Source: Micavibrio_B sp964633355
GTDB taxonomy: Bacteria > Pseudomonadota > Alphaproteobacteria > Micavibrionales > Micavibrionaceae
DNA length: 64,000 bases
Assembly (NCBI GenBank): GCA_964633355.1
Contig: CAZWGO010000008.1
Location: forward strand, 1 to 64,000
Reading direction: 5' to 3'
Below the pieces are notes generated by a model, which was given only the letters and a program-made list of their open reading frames with translations, did not search any database and was not told the DNA's origin. Both the position numbers and the translations under genes were made by a program. Shown here in pieces: positions 1 to 8,348 of the stretch (the first letter of the stretch is position 1; every line of letters begins with the position of its first letter).

Positions 1-68
1 CCGAAGCCGCCCAGGAACTTCGCCAACTCCTGCGCGAACAGGCGGAGATATTGAAAAACCTTCGCTAA
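1..68 (+). CDS. C-terminal end of an unidentified protein (partial)
   Basis: An open frame enters from the left edge and ends at TAA 66-68. The visible 21 residues are rich in Glu, Gln, Leu and Arg with a heptad-like spacing, so the tail is probably a coiled coil. Nothing in this short stretch identifies the family. The 5' part lies outside the window. Confidence 0.5.
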   Translation, partial: EAAQELRQLLREQAEILKNLR

Positions 69-81
69 ACCATTCCCCTAA

Positions 82-152
82 CGTCATCCCGTTGAAAAAC
101 GGGATCCAGATCTATCCGCACCATCTGGATTCCGGCTTTCGCCGGAATGACG
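82..152. repeat. Composite palindromic repeat, copy A
   Basis: Two hairpins lie back to back. The left one reads GTCATCCCGTT, GAAA loop, AACGGGATCCAGA; the right one reads ATCTGGATTCCGG, short loop, CCGGAATGAC. The two outer ends are also complementary to each other, so the 70-bp unit can fold as one long hairpin. Copy C at 48138-48208 has the same architecture, and a reduced copy lies at 28155-28204. Elements of this GTCATTCC...GGAATCCAGA type are common between genes of alpha- and gammaproteobacteria. Confidence 0.8.
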
Positions 153-160
153 GGTTGTGT

Positions 161-844
161 ATGGTTAAACCTATGAACCTCCTCAAAAAACCCGATGCTA
201 TATTATTCGACTGGGACGGTACGCTCGTCGATACAATCCACGTCCTGACAAAAGCCTATAACGACATCTTCGTTGAGTTCGGCATGCCGACATGGACGCT
301 AGATGACGCGAAACAAAACATCCGCAAATCGGCCCGTGAAATTTTTCCCGAAATTTTCCCCGGTCGCGAAGATGAAGCGCTTGAAATTTATTACCGCTCC
401 ATCGAAGCTCATCATCTGGAGCAACTGGAAAAAATGAACGGCGTGGATCAATTCCTTGCCATGCTGAAATCCAGAAATATCCCGCTCGGTATTATTAGCA
501 ATAAACGCGATGCGTATTTAAAGAAAGAAGTCGAATATCTCGGCTGGCAGGATTACTTTTCCGCCGTGGTTGGAGCAGGGCGCGGTAGCCATGACAAACC
601 GTCTCGCGAAGTCATGGACATTGCCCTGAATGAAATGGGTCTTCCACTTGAGAATCTGGAAATATGGTATGTAGGCGATACGGAAATTGACCTTGAATTT
701 GCCGCTAATGTGGGATGCAAAAAAGTCTTTATTTCGCACGGTTTTGGAACATTAGAAAACGCTTTGAAATTCGAGCCGGATTTCGTTGCCGACAGCTGCC
801 AATCCTTGGGAAAACAGCTTGATACGATATTTAATCTCCGATAA
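161..844 (+). CDS. HAD-family hydrolase, phosphoglycolate phosphatase-like
   Basis: Predicted Mg-dependent phosphatase of the haloacid dehalogenase superfamily. HAD motif I is DWDGTLVDT near residue 20, motif II is the IISN segment in the middle, a Lys follows in the DKPS segment, and motif IV is the GDTEID stretch near the C-terminus. A helical cap lies between motifs I and II, as in Gph-type enzymes. The frame stays open upstream to an ATG at 92, but that extension is only the translated palindromic repeat, so 161 (or ATG 173) is the more credible start. The substrate cannot be read from sequence. hfq follows after 46 bp. Confidence 0.8.
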   Translation: MVKPMNLLKKPDAILFDWDGTLVDTIHVLTKAYNDIFVEFGMPTWTLDDAKQNIRKSAREIFPEIFPGREDEALEIYYRSIEAHHLEQLEKMNGVDQFLAMLKSRNIPLGIISNKRDAYLKKEVEYLGWQDYFSAVVGAGRGSHDKPSREVMDIALNEMGLPLENLEIWYVGDTEIDLEFAANVGCKKVFISHGFGTLENALKFEPDFVADSCQSLGKQLDTIFNLR

Positions 845-890
845 TGTCCGCCTCAAGCTATAAGAAAATTACAAAAAAGGACAGCTAGAC

Positions 891-1163
891 ATGGCCGAAG
901 CAAAAGAAAAAGTACAAAATATTCAGGACGTGTTCCTCAACAAAATTCGCAAAGACAAACATACCGTCACTGTCTTTCTCGTCAACGGTGTCAAGCTTCA
1001 GGGCGTCGTCACATGGTTCGATAATTTCTCGCTGCTGCTGCGCCGCGAAACCCATGTTCAGCTCGTCTATAAACACGCCATCTCGACCATCATGCCGACC
1101 GGTCCGCTGACACTTTATGAGTCCGGCGAAACACAGGTTGAAGAGACAGCCTCCGCTGAATAA
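891..1163 (+). CDS. hfq: RNA chaperone Hfq
   Basis: Ninety-residue Sm-like protein that forms a hexameric ring and pairs small RNAs with mRNAs. The Sm1 motif (VFLVNGVKLQGVVTWFD) and the Sm2 motif (YKHAISTIMP) are intact, and the C-terminal tail is short and acidic, as is usual in alphaproteobacteria. An AAAGGACAG ribosome binding site precedes ATG 891. The 3' end overlaps the hflX frame by 47 bp, the common hfq-hflX arrangement, so the two are probably co-transcribed and translationally coupled. Confidence 0.97.
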   Translation: MAEAKEKVQNIQDVFLNKIRKDKHTVTVFLVNGVKLQGVVTWFDNFSLLLRRETHVQLVYKHAISTIMPTGPLTLYESGETQVEETASAE

Positions 1164-2466
1164 AAAAACGACATCGATAACCTGCCTTATCGTCCATCCG
1201 GTTTTTAAACAAAGATCGGCGGTAAAATCGCGCAGTTTCGAGAGAAGCCTCGAGAGTGAGCTGGAAGAAGCCGAAGGGTTGGCGCACGCCATCAGCCTTG
1301 AGGTTCTCGATCTTCGCGCCGTCAATGTCTACTCGATGGAGCCAGGTACGCTGTTTGGTAAAGGTGCCTGCGAAACGCTTGCTGAAACCATTGAAGAACT
1401 TGAGCCAACCGTCGTTATCGTCAATTTCAACCTGTCGCCGGTTCAGCAACGCAATCTCGAAAAGCTCTGGAACGTTAAGGTCATCGACCGCACCGGTTTG
1501 ATCCTTGAGATTTTCGGCGAACGCGCGGCGACCAAAGAGGGCAAGATACAAGTCGATCTTGCCGCGCTCAATTATCAACGCTCGCGCCTCGTCAAATCAT
1601 GGACTCACCTTGAACGCCAGAGAGCAGGGGGAGGATTCCTTGGTGGTCCCGGCGAAACCCAGCTGGAACTTGATCGACGGATGATCGATGAGAAGATCAA
1701 TCGCCTCAAGAAGCAATTGATCGAAGTCCGCCGCACGCGTGATTTAAGCCGCCAGAACCGTCTCAAAGTCCCGTTCCCGATTGTCGCCCTTGTCGGCTAT
1801 ACCAATGCGGGTAAATCGACGCTATTCAATACGCTAACCGGCGCTGATGTCTTTGCCGAAGACTTACGCTTTGCCACGCTTGACCCAACGCTGCGCAGGT
1901 TGAAACTCCCGAATGCGCAGATGGTGATCATGTCCGATACCGTCGGCTTTATTGCCGATTTACCAACGCATCTCGTCGAAGCCTTCCGCGCTACGCTCGA
2001 GCAAGTCCAATACGCAGATGTCATTATGCATGTGCGCGATATCAGTTCCGAAGATACGGACTCGCAGCGTGAAGATGTCATCCGCGTCTTGTCAGATCTC
2101 GGCATCGATTACACTGCCGATCCGCGCATCATAGAAGTCCTCAACAAGATCGACCTTACGGATGATGAACGCCCGCGTACCTATCGTGATTTCAAAGGCC
2201 CGCAAATCGGTATTTCTGCCCTGAAGAAGAAGAACCTTCCGGCGCTGTTGAAAGCTGCTGAAGATATCGTTTCGATTAAACGCGAGACGGTGAAGATTTC
2301 TCTCAACGCCGGACAAGGCAAAGCCTTGTCATGGCTTTATGCGAATGCGGAGATTGTGAAGAAACAGGCGAAGGAAGACAAGCTGACGCTTACCGTCGCT
2401 ATTGAACCCGTGGACCTGAAGAAATTCCAGAGCCAGTTTGCGTCCGCAAAAGTGAAAGCTGTTTAG
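1117..2466 (+). CDS. hflX: Ribosome-associated GTPase HflX
   Basis: GTPase that binds the 50S subunit and splits stalled ribosomes. An N-terminal HflX domain covers about residues 25-200 with the GGPGETQLE linker motif. The G domain then shows G1 GYTNAGKST, G3 DTVGF and G4 NKID. Length (449 residues) is normal for the family. ATG 1117 lies inside hfq; it is the only ATG before the conserved region, but TTG 1138 is another possible start because the first few residues have no counterpart in typical family members. Usual partner of hfq. Confidence 0.93.
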   Translation: MSPAKHRLKRQPPLNKKTTSITCLIVHPVFKQRSAVKSRSFERSLESELEEAEGLAHAISLEVLDLRAVNVYSMEPGTLFGKGACETLAETIEELEPTVVIVNFNLSPVQQRNLEKLWNVKVIDRTGLILEIFGERAATKEGKIQVDLAALNYQRSRLVKSWTHLERQRAGGGFLGGPGETQLELDRRMIDEKINRLKKQLIEVRRTRDLSRQNRLKVPFPIVALVGYTNAGKSTLFNTLTGADVFAEDLRFATLDPTLRRLKLPNAQMVIMSDTVGFIADLPTHLVEAFRATLEQVQYADVIMHVRDISSEDTDSQREDVIRVLSDLGIDYTADPRIIEVLNKIDLTDDERPRTYRDFKGPQIGISALKKKNLPALLKAAEDIVSIKRETVKISLNAGQGKALSWLYANAEIVKKQAKEDKLTLTVAIEPVDLKKFQSQFASAKVKAV

Positions 2467-2496
2467 CTTGATTTCAGTGTATAATTGCGTCAGGAT

Positions 2497-3279
2497 TTAA
2501 GGCTGAGGATGGGAAGACTTTAAGCTTTCTCCGGTTGAAACAAGACTATTAGCAATTTTATCTTTTGCAATTTGCCATTGCTCCGAAGACCACTCGCTAA
2601 TATTTTTTTGCGCCGTCAACGCCTTATACAAATACCAGTCATAGGTATTTTCTCGACCGATAAGGCGCATCTGGTGCTGGAGAACGGCATAAGAAGCTTT
2701 GTCCAATACTTCGCGGGCCATATCTTCTTTGTCAGCTTCGTACGTGGAAGCGAATCCGGCGATGGAACTGTCAATCTGACCGTCAAAGCCTCTCATATTC
2801 TTGATACGAAAATCCAGCTCAAGGCGCATGCCCTGGAATTTGAATCCCGGCGAATTCATGGAGGCTACACAGGCCAACATGGCGTCGCGCCCGGTTCTGA
2901 CGATTGTCGCGGCAGGGTCCTTGCTGCCTTTCGCCGCATAACTGAAATGTGAGGAAGGGGTATCGCCCCAGACTTCGCATGAAGAAGGCAATGTCCAGTC
3001 ATTGCGAACGCCGTACTTGTCTTCGAGGTAATGATCCGTAGCAACGGTCATTTTCACCATCGCCGCAACTGCCAGAATTCCTCCGGTTACCGGAAGGTGG
3101 ACATATTGCTTTGAGAATGCCTTGCGCAAAAGACCCTTGCCTTTTCGGGCTACGGTTTCGGGAGGAGAAGGTGCGGCTTCTGCCGCTTTTTCCACTTCCT
3201 GTAATTCATGTGTCAGTTCCAGAACATCGTTTTCAGATGCGGGCTTAAAATTGTCAGGGGTGATTTTGTTAAAGTACAA
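2497..3279 (-). CDS. Unrecognised protein with one membrane segment
   Basis: 260 residues. The first 70 are hydrophilic and acidic, one hydrophobic segment lies around residues 62-80 (VTGGILAVAAMVKMTVA), and a roughly 170-residue domain with two cysteines follows. I do not recognise the family. It overlaps the upstream gene (3269-3880) by 11 bp, so the two form an operon driven by the palindromic promoter at 3881-3918. The two proteins share themes (one N-terminal membrane segment, a helical C-terminal half, a conserved-looking Cys early in the domain) and may be partners; this is inference. Confidence 0.65.
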   Translation of the reverse strand: MYFNKITPDNFKPASENDVLELTHELQEVEKAAEAAPSPPETVARKGKGLLRKAFSKQYVHLPVTGGILAVAAMVKMTVATDHYLEDKYGVRNDWTLPSSCEVWGDTPSSHFSYAAKGSKDPAATIVRTGRDAMLACVASMNSPGFKFQGMRLELDFRIKNMRGFDGQIDSSIAGFASTYEADKEDMAREVLDKASYAVLQHQMRLIGRENTYDWYLYKALTAQKNISEWSSEQWQIAKDKIANSLVSTGESLKSSHPQP

Positions 3280-3880
3280 GGTCTAACCCTCTGCGCAAAT
3301 AACCGTCTTGAGACAGACTTTTCGGACCGTTCTCGATGATCCATTTTTTGGCTTGCTGACCCGTGTTCGCTTGACTGACCGTGTCCGCTTTTAATATGGC
3401 TTGGCGATCAACCAGATAATCCTGTATTTCACCAAGATCGACTTTTGCTTCGTAAGCCTTGGTTCTGTTGCCAAGAATGATAGGGGTTGGAAGGCCAGTA
3501 TCTTCATCTTTCAGCTCGGCACCGAAGGGCATTTCGAGTTTAGTATCACCCGGGTATTCGAACCAGTATCTCCAATCGGCGCGGCTCATATCTTTGCTGT
3601 CGCGCTCCATCGCTGTTTCCGTGCAGCGGTCGAAAACGGCTTTGATATTGGGGACATGGGTAAGCAAAACGCTGCTATCGGGCAGGCGCAAAAGTTTGGA
3701 ATTGGTATAGGCGAGACTATAACCGGCCTTGGCTTTGACTTCACAATAAGCCGCTATCTCGGGCTTCATTCGCGGATTGAATTGATCTTTCAGTGCCCAT
3801 GAAGTCAAGTCCGCGCCGATCGATAACAGGCCGGTCGAGGCTAACAAGTAGCAAGCTGGTTTTGTAACGCAGGAAAACAT
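3269..3880 (-). CDS. Unrecognised secreted or membrane-anchored protein
   Basis: 203 residues with a hydrophobic N-terminus (about residues 5-30, YLLASTGLLSIGADL) that could be an uncleaved anchor. The remainder is soluble, with Cys near residues 46 and 86. No known domain is evident. The ATG at 3880 directly abuts the inverted repeat, leaving no room for a Shine-Dalgarno site, so translation may start on a leaderless transcript. It overlaps the next gene by 11 bp. Confidence 0.65.
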   Translation of the reverse strand: MFSCVTKPACYLLASTGLLSIGADLTSWALKDQFNPRMKPEIAAYCEVKAKAGYSLAYTNSKLLRLPDSSVLLTHVPNIKAVFDRCTETAMERDSKDMSRADWRYWFEYPGDTKLEMPFGAELKDEDTGLPTPIILGNRTKAYEAKVDLGEIQDYLVDRQAILKADTVSQANTGQQAKKWIIENGPKSLSQDGYLRRGLDLVL

Positions 3881-3918
3881 TTGACATATGTATAGTTAAT
3901 TTGGTTTACATATGTCAA
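3881..3918 (-). promoter_or_regulatory. Palindromic promoter/operator of the 3880-2497 gene pair
   Basis: A perfect 12-bp inverted repeat, TTGACATATGTA (3881-3892) and TACATATGTCAA (3907-3918), is separated by 14 bp. Read on the minus strand, TTGACA (3918-3913) and TATACA (3894-3889) are 18 bp apart and look like -35 and -10 boxes. The predicted transcript starts within 1-3 nt of the ATG at 3880. Each arm carries the self-complementary core ACATATGT. This fits a dimeric repressor site laid over the promoter. Confidence 0.55.
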
Positions 3919-3929
3919 GAAAATAGAGC

Positions 3930-4721
3930 TTAGGCGGCTTTCTCTTTTAGTTTCTGGCGAATCCATATAGCTTCCAGCTCTTCTAAGCTCAAATCTGTCA
4001 TTTTTTGAGATTTAGCTTTAACTTCATTTTCTATGCCATTGAAACGACGATAGAATTTCTGGTTACATTTAGACAAAGCTGTTTCGCAGTCCAGCCCCAG
4101 TTTTCGTCCCAGATTCACAAAGGCGAAGAGAAGATCGCCGAATTCTTCTTCTATTTTAGTTGAAGATTGGCTTTTAATTTCTTGTTTTAGTTCGATAATT
4201 TCTTCTTCAATCTTATCAAAGACCTGTTGTGCATCCGGCCAGTCGAAACCGACCTTGGCAGCCTTCTTTTGGAGTTTTTGCGCTCGCATGAGAGCTGGAA
4301 AATTAACAGGGACTTCATCCAAAATACTGTTTAAGGGCAGGGACTTAAGCCCCCTCTCGGCTTGTTTTATATCGTCCCACTGGGAAAGCACGGCATCAGA
4401 TGTTTCTGCACTGGCGTCACCGAAAACATGCGGATGGCGCGACACCATTTTATCAGCGATTCCCTGAGCCACATCGTCGAAAGTGAAGAGGCCAAGCTGA
4501 CGCGCCATTTCAGACTGGAAGACAACCTGAAGGAGCAGGTCGCCAAGCTCTTCCTTGAAATTCTCCATGTCGCCTTTATTGATGGCATCCTGAACTTCAT
4601 AGGCCTCTTCAATGGCATAGGGCGCGAGGCTGGCGAAATCCTGCTCCAGATCCCAAGGGCATCCGCCATTCGGATCGCGCAACCGTGCCATTACCTTTAA
4701 GAGTTCGTCAATTGCCGCCAT
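3930..4721 (-). CDS. mazG: Nucleoside triphosphate pyrophosphohydrolase MazG
   Basis: Hydrolyses NTPs and dNTPs to the monophosphate and pyrophosphate, clearing damaged nucleotides and modulating (p)ppGpp signalling. Both MazG domains are present: the first carries EEAYEVQDAI and EELGDLLLQVVF, the second EEEIIELKQE and EEFGDLLFAFVN, giving the ExxE...ExxD metal sites. Length 263 is typical. A good AAAGGATC ribosome binding site precedes ATG 4721. The gene is separated from the downstream pair by the palindromic promoter. Confidence 0.95.
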   Translation of the reverse strand: MAAIDELLKVMARLRDPNGGCPWDLEQDFASLAPYAIEEAYEVQDAINKGDMENFKEELGDLLLQVVFQSEMARQLGLFTFDDVAQGIADKMVSRHPHVFGDASAETSDAVLSQWDDIKQAERGLKSLPLNSILDEVPVNFPALMRAQKLQKKAAKVGFDWPDAQQVFDKIEEEIIELKQEIKSQSSTKIEEEFGDLLFAFVNLGRKLGLDCETALSKCNQKFYRRFNGIENEVKAKSQKMTDLSLEELEAIWIRQKLKEKAA

Positions 4722-4781
4722 TTATGTGATCCTTTTAAAGAATAGCAGCGTAACCATTTTGTATAGGCAGTCCAGAAAAAG

Positions 4782-5303
4782 ATGAATTTAGAGAGTATTA
4801 CCTTGGTGCTTCGTACGGCCTTTATGCTTAACCCACAGCCAAAACCAGAGCCATTATTTGTCTCCAAAGAAGGAATTATACTCTATTCGATGAACGGCCC
4901 TCAATCAGCATGTGTAATCCTCTTGAACGAGAGCTGTGATCTTGAAAATCCGGCTATGACTCAGCAGTGGAAACTACCTGCTAATCTCGATCAATTAAAC
5001 AAAGCCCTTATAACTAGCACGGGGAAACCTCTACTGAAAAACCTGTCCAGCGACCGCATTGAACCCTTAAACGAAACAGGTGAAGTAGGGGCTATTTGTT
5101 TGGAACCTAGAGAGCGGGCCATCATGGAAGCTTACATATCCAGACATTGGAATCGTGTATTGGCTTTTCCACTAGATCAGATTTTAGAGTATGGCGTTGA
5201 TAGAAAATTGAAAAATCCGGATCAGATAGATATTTTTATACGCTTCAACAAAGCACTTAAAGACAATAAAATAACCCCGGAATATGAGCTGAAGCTTGCA
5301 TAA
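4782..5303 (+). CDS. Unrecognised soluble protein
   Basis: 173 residues with no signal peptide and no membrane segment. The C-terminal third is charged and helical. No motif I recognise. ATG 4824 is an alternative start. The gene is divergent from mazG across 60 bp and has a more AT-rich codon choice than its neighbours. A weak terminator-like hairpin follows at 5309. Function unknown. Confidence 0.55.
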   Translation: MNLESITLVLRTAFMLNPQPKPEPLFVSKEGIILYSMNGPQSACVILLNESCDLENPAMTQQWKLPANLDQLNKALITSTGKPLLKNLSSDRIEPLNETGEVGAICLEPRERAIMEAYISRHWNRVLAFPLDQILEYGVDRKLKNPDQIDIFIRFNKALKDNKITPEYELKLA

Positions 5304-5308
5304 AGTAA

Positions 5309-5331
5309 ATGCACTATGCATCTGTTTTTTT
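5309..5331 (+). terminator. Possible weak intrinsic terminator
   Basis: ATGCA-CTA-TGCAT forms a 5-bp stem followed, after three bases, by seven T (5325-5331). The short AT-rich stem makes it a weak candidate. Confidence 0.3.
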
Positions 5332-5425
5332 GACAATTTCTCAGCGCAGCGAACCTTTTAAATTTTCAAACCCTCTAATACTGCATCGCAGCTTATTTAA
5401 GGCTTATCTATTTGGGCAACATAAT

Positions 5426-5440
5426 TTAAATAAATTTTAA
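5426..5440 (+). promoter_or_regulatory. TTAA-N7-TTAA motif, possible CtrA site
   Basis: TTAA (5426-5429), seven bases, TTAA (5437-5440), about 60 bp before the PAS/chemoreceptor pair. This matches the core of the alphaproteobacterial CtrA box (TTAA-N7-TTAA). The flanks are AT-rich, so chance is a real alternative. Nothing else is evident in the gap 5304-5500. Confidence 0.3.
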
Positions 5441-5500
5441 TATTGCCATCATAGAAATACGATACCATTGTATTCAAGATTGAAATGGAAGAAGGGGCTT

Positions 5501-6031
5501 ATGCGGGAAAATAAATATCTCTCAGGTAAAGAGGCTATCTTTAATGATGACGAGATCATCGTTTCAAAGACAGATCTTAAGGGTAAGCTCGTTTACGGAA
5601 ACAGAACGTTTTATCGACTGGCTGGATTAACAGAAAAGGAATGCATAGGGCAGCAGCATAACATTATCCGCCATCCTGAAATGCCCAGATGTGTTTTTGA
5701 ACTTCTGTGGAACACTATTAAAAGTGGCAAAGAGCTCTTTGCATATGTTAATAATCGCTCAGCAAATGGAGATAATTATTGGGTACTTGCTCATGTAACT
5801 CCTAGCTTTGATAATGCTGGTAATATTATTGGCTACCACTCCAACAGACGTACAGCTAATCGCAAGGTATTAGAAAGTCATATTATACCTTTGTACGATG
5901 AGCTTCTTAAAATTGAAAAATCCACATCCTCACCCAAAGACGGACTCGTAAAATCGTATTCAAAAATAGAAAACCTGCTGAAAGAGAACCGCATGGGTTT
6001 CAACGAATTTATGTTTTCGTTAGGAGTATAA
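5501..6031 (+). CDS. PAS-domain sensor resembling the N-terminus of Aer
   Basis: 176 residues from ATG 5501, chosen because GAAGGGG sits six bases upstream; ATG 5468 has no such site. About residues 10-115 form a PAS domain with the Aer-type signature: TDLKGKLVYGN at the start, RHPEMP in the helical part, and YWVLAHVTPSFD near the end. In Aer this domain binds FAD and senses redox or oxygen. Here it ends in about 60 helical residues with no transmembrane segment and no signalling domain. One base separates it from the chemoreceptor gene that follows. FAD binding is inferred from family resemblance. Confidence 0.8.
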   Translation: MRENKYLSGKEAIFNDDEIIVSKTDLKGKLVYGNRTFYRLAGLTEKECIGQQHNIIRHPEMPRCVFELLWNTIKSGKELFAYVNNRSANGDNYWVLAHVTPSFDNAGNIIGYHSNRRTANRKVLESHIIPLYDELLKIEKSTSSPKDGLVKSYSKIENLLKENRMGFNEFMFSLGV

Positions 6032-6032
6032 A

Positions 6033-7214
6033 ATGGCTTCAGCATCAAAAATTTCAAATACGATGTTCTTTAACAAGAAGAAATCATCTATCACTGATGC
6101 CTTGGCCGTTGTGAAGAGAGCTGCGGGTGGAGACTTTGAAGCCCGAATTGATAATATCACAGCCTCAGGAGAGCTAGGCGAGCTTCTTTATTCAGTAAAT
6201 GATTTAATTGACCGTTGCGATGCCTATGTCCGAGAATCCATGGCCTGTATGGATCATGTAAGCCAAAACCAGTATTTTAGAAAAATCATTGAGAAAAGCA
6301 TGCAGGGAACATTTTTAAATGCAACTGTGACCGTCAATAAAGCTTTGGATTCCATGCAGCAAAAAGTTACAGATTTCACAAAGGTTACTGATAATTTTGA
6401 AAAAACTGTAAATGAAGTAGTTGCGTTTGTTGCCAGCTCGGCTACCGAATTAAGCAGCTCATCAGAGGGCATGAAAACAATCGCTTCCAATACAAGCGAG
6501 AAGGCCATCATCGTTTCTGCCGCTGCGGAGGAAGCATCCTCGAATGTACAAACAGTGGCTGGAGCTTCAGAAGAATTGACGGCAGCCATATCAGAAATAA
6601 GCCAACAGGTAGGCAAGGCTGCATCTATTGCCAATGAAACCTCTAACGTCGCACGCGATGTAACGGAAAAAGTATTTAATCTTCAAGGCGCAGTGTCAAA
6701 AATTACCACTGCAGTCGATATAATTAATAATATTGCCAATCAGACCAATCTTCTGGCTTTGAATGCCACAATCGAAGCCGCGCGCGCCGGCGAAGCGGGC
6801 AAAGGTTTTGCTGTTGTAGCAAACGAGGTTAAATCACTTGCTCAGGAAACGGCCAAGGCTACGAAAGAAATTGAACAATTCGTAAGCGACATACAAGTTG
6901 CGATGACCGGAACTGTAAACGGTATAAAAGCTGTATCTGAGCAAATTCAGAATATCGATTCTGCCAATGCGTCGATTTCAAGCGCGGTTGAAGAGCAGTC
7001 GGCAGCCACCAGGGAGATCGCAAGAAATATCGAGGAAGCATCTGCGGGAACATCAGAAGTAACATCCAACATTACTGAAGTCACCAAAGCTGCTCATGAA
7101 ACCGGCGAAGCCGCAAACGATGTAAACACAGCGGCAAAAGAACTGTCGATGCAAGCGGAGAAACTCGAGCATGTTGTGAATGAGTATCTGTCAGATGCGC
7201 GGAAAGTGGTCTAA
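6033..7214 (+). CDS. Soluble methyl-accepting chemotaxis protein
   Basis: 393 residues with no transmembrane segment. A HAMP-like helical region covers about residues 15-125; the rest is a long coiled-coil signalling domain whose conserved hairpin tip contains NQTNLLALNATIEAARAGE and GKGFAVVANEVKSLA, the CheA/CheW contact region. There is no input domain and no C-terminal CheR-binding pentapeptide. TTAGGAG precedes ATG 6033, one base after the PAS gene. I infer that the two proteins together do the work of a single-chain Aer. No other che genes are in the window. Confidence 0.9.
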   Translation: MASASKISNTMFFNKKKSSITDALAVVKRAAGGDFEARIDNITASGELGELLYSVNDLIDRCDAYVRESMACMDHVSQNQYFRKIIEKSMQGTFLNATVTVNKALDSMQQKVTDFTKVTDNFEKTVNEVVAFVASSATELSSSSEGMKTIASNTSEKAIIVSAAAEEASSNVQTVAGASEELTAAISEISQQVGKAASIANETSNVARDVTEKVFNLQGAVSKITTAVDIINNIANQTNLLALNATIEAARAGEAGKGFAVVANEVKSLAQETAKATKEIEQFVSDIQVAMTGTVNGIKAVSEQIQNIDSANASISSAVEEQSAATREIARNIEEASAGTSEVTSNITEVTKAAHETGEAANDVNTAAKELSMQAEKLEHVVNEYLSDARKVV

Positions 7215-7306
7215 GACGACAAGAAAACAGCACCCGAATAAACCGTCCTGATGTGATAATGTATATTATGGGAAGTAATGGATGTATTTAGAATTGTCTC
7301 TATTTG

Positions 7307-8347
7307 TTACCGTTTAAAGACCAGACTGCTGTCACCATACGAATAAAACCTATATCCACTATCTATAGCGTGCTCGTAAGCTTCCTGCATTCTATCAAGA
7401 CCAGCGAATGCTGACACCAGCATAAACAGAGTCGATTTAGGCAGATGGAAGTTTGTCATCAGAATATCGACAGCTTTAAATTTATACCCGGGCGTGATGA
7501 AGATATCCGTATCACCGGACCATGGCCGCACAACGCCATCTGGACCTGTGGCTGATTCCAAAAGTCTTAACGCGGTCGTGCCGACGGCGATCACGCGACC
7601 GCCGGATGATTTTGCCTCGTTAATCATTCTGGCTGCGCCATAGGAAATTTCGCCCCATTCGGCATGCATTTTATGTTGGCTGGTATCGTCAACCTTTACA
7701 GGCAAAAACGTACCGGCGCCGACATGGAGCGTCAGCTTGACCTGATGCACGCCTTTGTCATCGAGAGCCGAGAGAAGGCGCTCGGTAAAGTGCAAGGAGG
7801 CTGTCGGGGCAGCTACGGCCCCTTCCCGTTTGGCAAATATCGTCTGGTAATCGCTTAAGTCTTTTTCATCGATATCGCGCTTGCTGGCAATATAAGGCGG
7901 CAACGGCATTTGGCCGACCTCGACCAAGCGGGATTCAAGAAGGCCGGGCGCGACTTCGAAACGCAGCGTGATCTGGCCGATCTGATCGTCGCTCGATACG
8001 TCTGTGACAATCGCGCTTAAGGATGAGCCAAAGACGATTTTGTCATTGCGCTTGAGACGTTTTATTTTCTTGGCAAAAGCGATCCATTCAACAGGCCCAA
8101 GGCGTTTGTGTAGATTGCATTCGACGTCGAAATCCTTGCATGCACCGTAAAGCTGCGCGGGAATAACTTTTGTGTCGTTAAAAACAATGATGTCGTTGGC
8201 GTTTAGAAAATCTGGCAACTCCAGCGTTTTATGATCGTGAATTCCATTTCCATCGATCACCATCATGCGGCTGGAATCTTTCGGCTCTACAGGACGCAGG
8301 GCGATCCGGTCTTCGGGCAGGTTAAAATCGAACAGGTCAACTCTCAT
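7307..8347 (-). CDS. queA: S-adenosylmethionine:tRNA ribosyltransferase-isomerase QueA
   Basis: Transfers and isomerises the ribose of S-adenosylmethionine onto preQ1-tRNA to make epoxyqueuosine. The 346-residue protein is full length: the N-terminal FDFNLPEDRIALRP signature, the central TASLHFTE and LHVGAGTFLPV segments, and the C-terminal MTNFHLPKSTLFMLVSAFAG motif are all present. It starts one base after the stop of the metallo-beta-lactamase gene, so it is the last gene of the metG-tatD run. tgt is not in the window. Confidence 0.96.
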   Translation of the reverse strand: MRVDLFDFNLPEDRIALRPVEPKDSSRMMVIDGNGIHDHKTLELPDFLNANDIIVFNDTKVIPAQLYGACKDFDVECNLHKRLGPVEWIAFAKKIKRLKRNDKIVFGSSLSAIVTDVSSDDQIGQITLRFEVAPGLLESRLVEVGQMPLPPYIASKRDIDEKDLSDYQTIFAKREGAVAAPTASLHFTERLLSALDDKGVHQVKLTLHVGAGTFLPVKVDDTSQHKMHAEWGEISYGAARMINEAKSSGGRVIAVGTTALRLLESATGPDGVVRPWSGDTDIFITPGYKFKAVDILMTNFHLPKSTLFMLVSAFAGLDRMQEAYEHAIDSGYRFYSYGDSSLVFKR

Positions 8348-8348
8348 A

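Noticed and set aside
92..160. N-terminal extension of the HAD phosphatase
   Set aside because: The added residues come from the palindromic repeat, and the family core begins after ATG 161.
5309..5440. 43-codon frame upstream of the PAS gene
   Set aside because: No ribosome site, ends in AT-rich promoter DNA, no recognisable product.
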